Positions 57,757 through 64,000 of a DNA stretch of 64,000 nt are shown here, one piece after another. The notes beneath the pieces are model-generated. The model was not told the origin of the DNA, made no database searches, and saw nothing but the letters and a program-made list of their open reading frames with translations. The stretch is from Halictus rubicundus (Eukaryota; Arthropoda; Insecta; Hymenoptera; Halictidae). A program made the translations under genes and the position numbers. How positions within the stretch are numbered: position 1 is the first letter of the stretch; each line of letters begins with the position of its first letter. The stretch is taken from positions 5,732,058 to 5,796,057 of the forward strand of contig NC_135153.1 in the NCBI RefSeq assembly GCF_050948215.1, in the 5' to 3' direction.

Positions 57757-60664
57757 ATGGTCGACATTATGAGTGACGACGTGGTGAATATCGTGCAAAA
57801 CCTGAATTTGAAGGAAGAAAAGGCATGCATATAGTTTAAATTTGATCAAATTTTTCTCATTTTCATTTTTAGCGTTAAAATATGTTGACGAGTTTGCGTA
57901 TTTGCAGTTCTAGAAACTTGTATAATGTTTCGATGCGGCCACATGCTTCTTGGGTTGGTTATATAGTATATTGTCACACCGATACTTTGTTTCAAATTTC
58001 CGTGTTACGAATTTTTTCCATTTATTTGTCGTTAAAAACATTTATTGAAAAAATAACTACACGAATCGTTTTCGTTATACACATGATCATCCCATACTAG
58101 TGAAATCAATAATCTGATGTAATACAACAAAGTTTCGTTTGGATGAATGCTATTAACTCTGTCGTTGTATTTAGCGTTTTCAAAATATATGCAATATATT
58201 ACAGTCGATAAATCTAATACCTTTTTTCCAAATTTAGGCGAAAATGAAGCCGTCGAAAAAAAAGAATGCCGTTACGGATGAGAAAACGGTTTCGGAATTA
58301 AATCCTTGGCCCAGTTATATTCAGGTATATCAGAGAATACTTTTTACATTAATAGTTTTACTGTTTACAATAGTAATTTATATCTACATCAAAACATGTT
58401 TCTAGGATCGTATAAAATTATGGGATAAACTAAAAGCAGACTACGAAACAGAGTTGGCATCGAAGCCAGTTACCGATATAAAGGTAACACTTCCTGATGG
58501 CAAAGAAGTTGTTGCGCAAGCTTGGCGCACAACACCATACGAAGTTGCAAAAAGTATTAGTCAAGGTTTAGCAGATAATACGGTCATTGCAAAAGTTAAC
58601 AATGAACTGTGGGATCTGGATAGACCCTTGGAGTCTGATTGCAAACTTGAACTTCTTAAGTTTGATAGTCACGACGGTCAACAAGTCTTTTGGCATTCCA
58701 GCGCACACATATTGGGGGAAGCTATGGAAAGGGTATACGGTGGTTGTTTATGTTATGGCCCACCAATCGAGAATGGATTTTACTACGATATGTATCTAGG
58801 CGATAAGGGTATATCGAATCTAGAGTTTCCATTCTTGGAAAACCTTTACAAAACTATTGTTAAGGAAAAACAGCCTTTCGAAAGACTAGAAATGACAAAA
58901 GAAGAGTTGTTGGAGATGTTTAAATACAATGAATTTAAAGTTCGTATTATTAATGAAAAAATAAATACACCTAAGACCACAGTGTACAGGTGTGGGCCAT
59001 TGATCGATTTGTGCAGAGGGCCACACATTAGGCACACTGGAAAGGTGAAAGCTATCAAAGTCACCAAAAATTCCTCCACCTATTGGGAAGGGAATGCCAA
59101 TGCAGAATCTTTGCAGAGAGTTTATGGCATCAGTTTTCCCGACACCAAACAGATGAAAGAATGGGAGAAGTTCCAAGAAGAAGCTGCTAAACGAGATCAC
59201 AGAAAAATAGGAAGAGAACAAGAGCTATACTTCTTCCACGAACTTTCTCCAGGGTCATGCTTCTTCCAACCACGTGGAGCGCATATTTACAATACCTTGG
59301 TGGAGTTTATTCGATCAGAATATAGAAAAAGAGGTTTCCAAGAAGTAGTTACACCTAATATTTATAATAGTAAATTATGGCAAACGTCTGGCCATTGGCA
59401 GCATTATGCGGATAACATGTTCTCCTTCGACGTTGAGAAAGAAACGTTCGCGCTTAAACCTATGAACTGTCCTGGCCATTGTATGATCTTCGATGTGCGT
59501 AATAGATCCTGGCGCGAATTGCCATTGAGAATGGCCGATTTCGGAGTGCTGCATAGGAACGAATTATCCGGTGCATTGACTGGACTCACCAGAGTCAGAC
59601 GTTTCCAGCAGGACGACGCACATATATTCTGCTCGCCGGATCAGATTAAAGATGAAATGCTCGGCGCGTTAGACTTCCTGCGTCACGTGTACTCCGTTTT
59701 CGGTTTCACGTTTAACTTGTGTCTGTCCACAAGACCTGAAAAATATTTGGGAGACATAGCCATGTGGGATCAAGCCGAGAAAGCGTTGGAAGACAGTTTG
59801 AATGCATTTGGAGCACCATGGAAAATTAATCCTGAGGATGGTGCATTCTATGGTCCAAAAATTGATATAACAATCATGGATGCTTTGAAGAGACCTCATC
59901 AGTGTGCCACAATTCAATTGGACTTCCAACTGCCGATTAGATTTAATTTGTCTTATGTCAAGTAAGAGAAGAACGAGTAACTACTAGAGGTGTGCGAGAA
60001 ACCGACAATGTGGGGTCGAAGCGGCACCGAGAATTTTATTCGCGATCGGGACGGGTTCTCGAATATTTTTGAGTTTTCGCACACGTATATTAACTACTGT
60101 ATTATTTATGAATAGAGTCTGATTCCAATTACTAACTGAATGCTTCGAAATTTTAGCGAGGCCGGAGAAAAGACGAGGCCAGTAATCATTCACAGAGCTA
60201 TTCTAGGCTCTGTCGAAAGAATGATTGCAATATTAACTGAATCCTACGCCGGAAAGTGGCCATTCTGGTTGTCCCCGCGACAAGCAATGGTCATCTCAGT
60301 AAGTTCTCTGTTCGACGAGTATGCTTTCCAGGTGAAAGATAAGCTTTGGGAAGCTGGATTCATGGCAGAGGTTGATACGGACGCGAGCGATACTTTGAAC
60401 AAAAAAGTACGAAATGCTCAACTTGCACAGTTCAACTTTATCCTTGGTAATGTATCATTTTTTATATATTCTGAATTAAATGCCGGATTATTTTATTTAA
60501 TAATTATACTTTCAGTCGTCGGAGAGAAAGAACGCAAAGCTGGTACAGTGAATGTTAGAACCAGGGACAACGTGGTGCACGGAGAGGTCGCCGTAGACGA
60601 TTTAATTACGAAATTCAAATCGTTCAAAGAGCGGAAGGACCAGAATTGCGAGGAAAAGTTTTAA
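57757..60664 (+). CDS. ThrRS: Threonyl-tRNA synthetase, cytoplasmic
   Basis: Class II aminoacyl-tRNA synthetase that charges tRNA-Thr and edits mis-charged serine. Five exons join in phase: 57757-57822, 58238-58324, 58406-59961, 60157-60446 and 60516-60664, giving 715 residues. Domains in order: a basic N-terminal extension, a TGS domain (about 77-142), an editing domain with HSSAH (about 148-152) and YRCGPLIDLCRGPH, the catalytic core with MNCPGHC, motif 2 TRVRRFQQDDAHIF and ATIQLDFQLPIRF, motif 3 ILGSVERM, and the anticodon-binding domain ending VVGEKERKAGTVNVRTRDN. Exon 1 joins only if intron 1 uses a GC donor (AAG|GCATGC); otherwise translation may begin at ATG 58244 in exon 2. Intron 3 holds a fold-back MITE. 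Confidence 0.95.
59985..60089. mobile_element. hAT-like fold-back MITE, short form, in ThrRS intron 3
   Basis: The element is 105 bp, starts TAGAGGTGTGCGAGAAACC and ends TTTTCGCACACGTATA. The flanking 8-mers GTAACTAC and TTAACTAC match at 7 of 8. It fills 105 of 195 bp of the intron. Confidence 0.87.
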
Positions 60665-62024
60665 ATAAGCTCTCATGAACAAATGGAATATTTATTTATT
60701 TGTAGGCTGTAATTCCAACGGTATCGGTTGTAACACAAAATCCATAAAACTAGATGAAATAACATTTTTGGAAATATGTTAAAACAAATTGCACGAGCTA
60801 TTGAAATAAAAAAAAAAGACGTCACGCTATGGAAATCCTGTTTCTAAGGAAGTCCTAAAGATATTTAGAATAACTTTTGTATAGAATATTTCACACTTGC
60901 TGAGCAAGCTACTATACAGATTAACAAAAACAATTTAGCATTTATATCGATATATTCTGTTCCATGACGCATTAGGGATGCATAAAATTCATAAATGTAG
61001 AGGTAGTATACTTCGCTTTTACTTGGGAAGCATTTTTTTCTAAGGGGCGTACCTCTATCTACTACATCAAGGAGTCATCGACGATAACTTACTTTACTTA
61101 GAGGCTACAGATAACATTCAGTTACGCCCATCTTTGTAACAGAAACATTGAGTGTACATCATAACATGAAATGTTCATCTCAACGGCTGTGCTCCATAAT
61201 TTATTGCGGATACGGTCAATGCTGTAACTGCAGTTAATGTCTTTTCAGAATAAACTGTTGTTGTAAATTGTATCTCATGTTCTCGCCAATAGAAAATCTC
61301 CGCCTTTTAAATCGCTTGTAGCAACCTTTAAAATAAAGTAGCACGTTCGTCTCAAATCGCTTTTAATTTATCTTACATTGCAAAAACTAACATATGTCTG
61401 CATAATTACCTCATTAACCAAGCGAATAATAATTCTTAGTGCACCAATTAACAAGATTTAACAAGTTTAATTATAACTTTTACTTCAGGAAACAATCTTG
61501 TCAAATACGAATTTCGCGCATGCGCAAATGTCAATGGTGATCTGAATTTATATTACAATATTGTTAAAGTTAAATATGGTACGGTTATGACAAATTTTAC
61601 TAGTTCAGTTTCTATTTTAATCAAATTTGTTAATATATATTTCTTTGATTTATTTATTAAAATTTTAGAAGGAATTAAAGTATGCTCTCCCGAGCCTGAA
61701 TGCATTTTGTCCTGTGGCGGTTGATTTGAATTGTTTGAATCAAAGAAAAAGGAAGCGTTCCTTTCCAGGTTTTCTATTTTAATTGATTAGTAAAATTATA
61801 TAGAAAAGTCTGCCTTAGATGCTCTGTTATGTATATTTTTGATTTTTGTATTCGTTTACGGGCCAATTACTTGTGAAACATTTTGAATAATTTAATTTGA
61901 TTTGCCCTCTCGCGGAGACCGCCACAGTCGGACGCGCGCATGCGTCAGTCAATGGAGCTCCTTTTCCGGGAAGAAGAGCAAACGGCTAGCAAGGGCTGGA
62001 GGAGTACTTTTCGGTTGTTATAAA
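60665..62024. other. Intergenic region between ThrRS and d4/DPF
   Basis: The left part is AT-rich 3' flank of ThrRS. The right part (about 61890-62024) is GC-richer and leads into the d4 start; an in-frame upstream ATG at 61902 would extend the protein by 41 residues, but these lack family similarity. No other gene was seen. Confidence 0.45.
61516..61525. promoter_or_regulatory. GCGCATGCGC palindrome (NRF-1/ewg-type site)
   Basis: A perfect GCGCATGCGC, the binding core of NRF-1 (erect wing in flies), lies about 500 bp before the d4 start. A related GCGCGCATGCGTCA occurs at about 61934-61947, about 80 bp before the ATG. Factor binding is inferred from the motif only. Confidence 0.45.
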
Positions 62025-63596
62025 ATGACAGCCATTACAATTTCGCCGGCTTCCCACGGACTTATTCAAGTTGTAAACGAAAGTAATTTATGTAAAATCG
62101 AAAGGTACGTCTTAGAATAATAATGCTTGGCGAAATTTCAATTCGGTGGTTTCGGAGCGTCTACATGGCAACTATCGATTTTTTGCAGTTACCTTAATGA
62201 CACCGCGTACAGGGAATCCATCGAAAATGCCTCGAATTATAACAGCCGATTGTGCAGAGAACGACGACTACGTATGCCTTTCCTCGATTCGCAGACAGGT
62301 ATTTTTTACCGACACTTTTACGTGCTTTTAAAACGCTGCCGTTATCAAAGTTGTATAATACTCCTACACAAATCGGTCGCGTCTGTTTGAATGTAATCAG
62401 CATACATATCTCTTTGGTTTATACTCCTACGATTGTTGACAGTTGTAGTTGGGTAATTTATGATGCAAGTGACAAGAGACAATGGAATAAAATCATTTTA
62501 AAACGATTAGAAAGGGGCTTTTTAAATAAATCAGGAATTTCTGAGTCATTTCATTAAAATTCTATGTGAGACAAATACTGGGACCATTTAAGCCCATAAG
62601 AAGTTACAAGTTATTTGATTGGAAATAACATTTTTGATTAAATACTTTGTCCTTTTGTGGATTCGTGCCTTTTATTATTTATTACAACCTCAGTATTGTA
62701 ATTTATTTATTACAATTCGCATATAAAGTACATCTTCCATGTATTTTATTGTTTCTATGCATGGTCCCAACTGGATTTAGCATATTTCAAATGAAGAATG
62801 ATAATATAAATTAATTGTAAAATTACAGGCGTAGCACAAAATCATTCTTCGCTGTTTATGTCAGCAAGAGAAAGACTTCCAGGCTTGCTACACGGTCAAA
62901 TATATACATATCCCAGTAAAAGATGGAGGAAAAAAAGACGTCAGTATTTAATGCACTATTTGCATCCAAAAAGAGGTCCCAGGGGAGACCCGGATGATGG
63001 TGTAGAAGGTGTAGAAACTGTAACACATGTAAATGATGATAGTAAAGAATCTGTTGCTCTTAAAGGTAAAAATATTTATAAAGAAATTACAATGTTGCAT
63101 ACACTATATTTAAGAAAATAATAAAAACAACAATTTCTTACAGAGGAACATAGTAAGGATGCCTGGTTCTACGACGAACAGGACATATTAGATATGGATG
63201 CGTACGAGGAACCGGATCCAGAAAGTGATTACGACTACGAAGAAAGTTACAGTAGTAAAAGGAAACGAAGAAAACCTCGCGGGGGTGGGCATCATCCTGC
63301 ACGAAATCATCCGCCTTCCACAGATAGCCCAGGGAGCAAACGTACAAAGGTATGTTTCATTTACTTCATTGTTCTAAACCTTAGGAACTTAGCATTTATT
63401 ATATAAGATAAGAAGCATGAATATACTGTGGAATATTTGATTCAACATGCAATTATATTTTTTAGTTTTATATATATATTTTTTTATATTGTATACTAAA
63501 TTTTGTAAAACACTTTTATCGAATAGGGTGGGGGACGCGGGCGCAAAAAAACCAACTATGATGCTGTTGACACTGATAAGCCATTCGTTTGTGACC
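62025..63596 (+). CDS. d4: d4/DPF (requiem) family chromatin protein, 5' part
   Basis: DPF proteins are BAF/PBAF chromatin-remodelling subunits that read acetylated histone H3 through a C-terminal double PHD finger. Five exons are in the window: 62025-62104, 62189-62298, 62829-63065, 63144-63349 and 63527-63596, giving 234 residues plus one base; the last ends at a good donor (GACC|GTAAGT), so the gene continues past 64000. The requiem N-terminal domain is clear: YNSRLCRERRLRMPFLDSQTGVAQN, then GQIYTYPSKRWRKKRR. A Pro/Ser/Lys-rich linker with RRKPRGGG follows, then GGGRGRKKTNYD, and finally DKPFVCD, the start of the conserved C2H2 finger. The finger and PHD domains must lie outside. ATG 62025 was preferred over the in-frame 61902 because the first finds family context sooner. 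Confidence 0.93.
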
Positions 63597-64000
63597 GTAA
63601 GTTTAACCATAGATACAACTACAAATGACCACTTCCTGTTACTAGTTTCATTATGATTATTATTATTAGTTCTATCAGTTGTTATTTCGAATAAGCGAAC
63701 AAGTGCATTACGTTAGAAAATTTGTTAATTTTATTAAATAACTATATTTTTATGATGCCTTACATATTATTTCACAAGATTACGCAAAAGGTTACTATAT
63801 GATATATTTAAAAAAAAAGAAAAAGAATAATATGGAAGCTCGAAATAAATTATTGAAGACTCTAGTCTTGGTTGCCGCATAATTTTACACTTTGGGGATG
63901 GTGATTGAACTTATAATGAACTTTATAACGTGGAGAGGTGCCCTTTTTAGACTTATAGTAATTTCATGTTGGACTTTAATGCTCTTTGCTCAGTGAGATT
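63597..64000 (+). other. d4/DPF intron 5, incomplete
   Basis: AT-rich sequence after the donor at 63597. No further exon is seen before the window ends. Confidence 0.6.

Noticed and set aside
61902..62024. In-frame upstream ATG extending d4/DPF by 41 residues
   Set aside because: The extension is Arg/Ser-rich from GC-rich promoter sequence and lacks similarity to the family.

Overview
The window looks like nuclear DNA from an insect, most likely an aculeate hymenopteran (bee, wasp or ant). It is AT-rich, its genes have many introns of about 60-110 bp, its protein-coding genes are clear animal orthologues, and it carries decayed mariner, Tc1, piggyBac-like and hAT-like DNA transposons. The species assignment is an inference from style and content; no marker in the window fixes it.

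Positions 1 to about 29,000 form a gene-poor block. I could not support a single host protein-coding exon there. It holds transposon remains: a mariner with one in-frame stop at 23379-24646, internally deleted mariner and Tc1-like elements, a TTAA-flanked piggyBac-type MITE, and two copies of a 190-bp TA-flanked MITE. It also holds a 101-bp minisatellite, microsatellites and several GC-rich or strand-asymmetric islands (2.3-2.9, 5.4-5.6, 15.5-15.9, 18.6-20.2 and 26.0-26.3 kb) that could be promoters or untranslated first exons.

Positions 29,427 to the right edge form a compact cluster of ten housekeeping or developmental genes whose exons I joined by splice sites and reading phase: mRpL48 (+), fritz/WDPCP (-), Ssu72 (+), LSG1/Ns3 (-), WDR33 (-), RBM48 (+), a CDCA3/TOME-1-like gene (-), an 11-finger C2H2 protein (+), cytoplasmic threonyl-tRNA synthetase (+), and the 5' part of a d4/DPF (requiem family) gene (+) that runs off the window. 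Several pairs are convergent with under 600 bp between stop codons; others are divergent and share about 1-2 kb.

Functionally the cluster mixes translation (mRpL48, ThrRS, LSG1 in 60S maturation), RNA polymerase II and pre-mRNA 3'-end processing (Ssu72, WDR33), minor-intron splicing (RBM48), planar polarity and ciliogenesis (fritz), cell cycle (CDCA3-like) and chromatin (d4). Ssu72 and WDR33 act in the same 3'-end processing pathway but are not adjacent.

The most striking structural result is a family of fold-back hAT-like MITEs. Four copies, each with a recognisable 8-bp target duplication, sit inside short introns of four different genes (fritz, WDR33, RBM48, ThrRS) and make up 54-74% of each host intron. 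Removing each element leaves an ordinary 69-87 bp intron. Other notable points are a possible GC-AG intron in ThrRS, a repeated x-T-S-F motif in the disordered tail of fritz, two identical 10-bp CACGTG palindromes 42 bp apart in a divergent promoter, and a repeat found upstream of both mRpL48 and fritz in the same gene-relative orientation.
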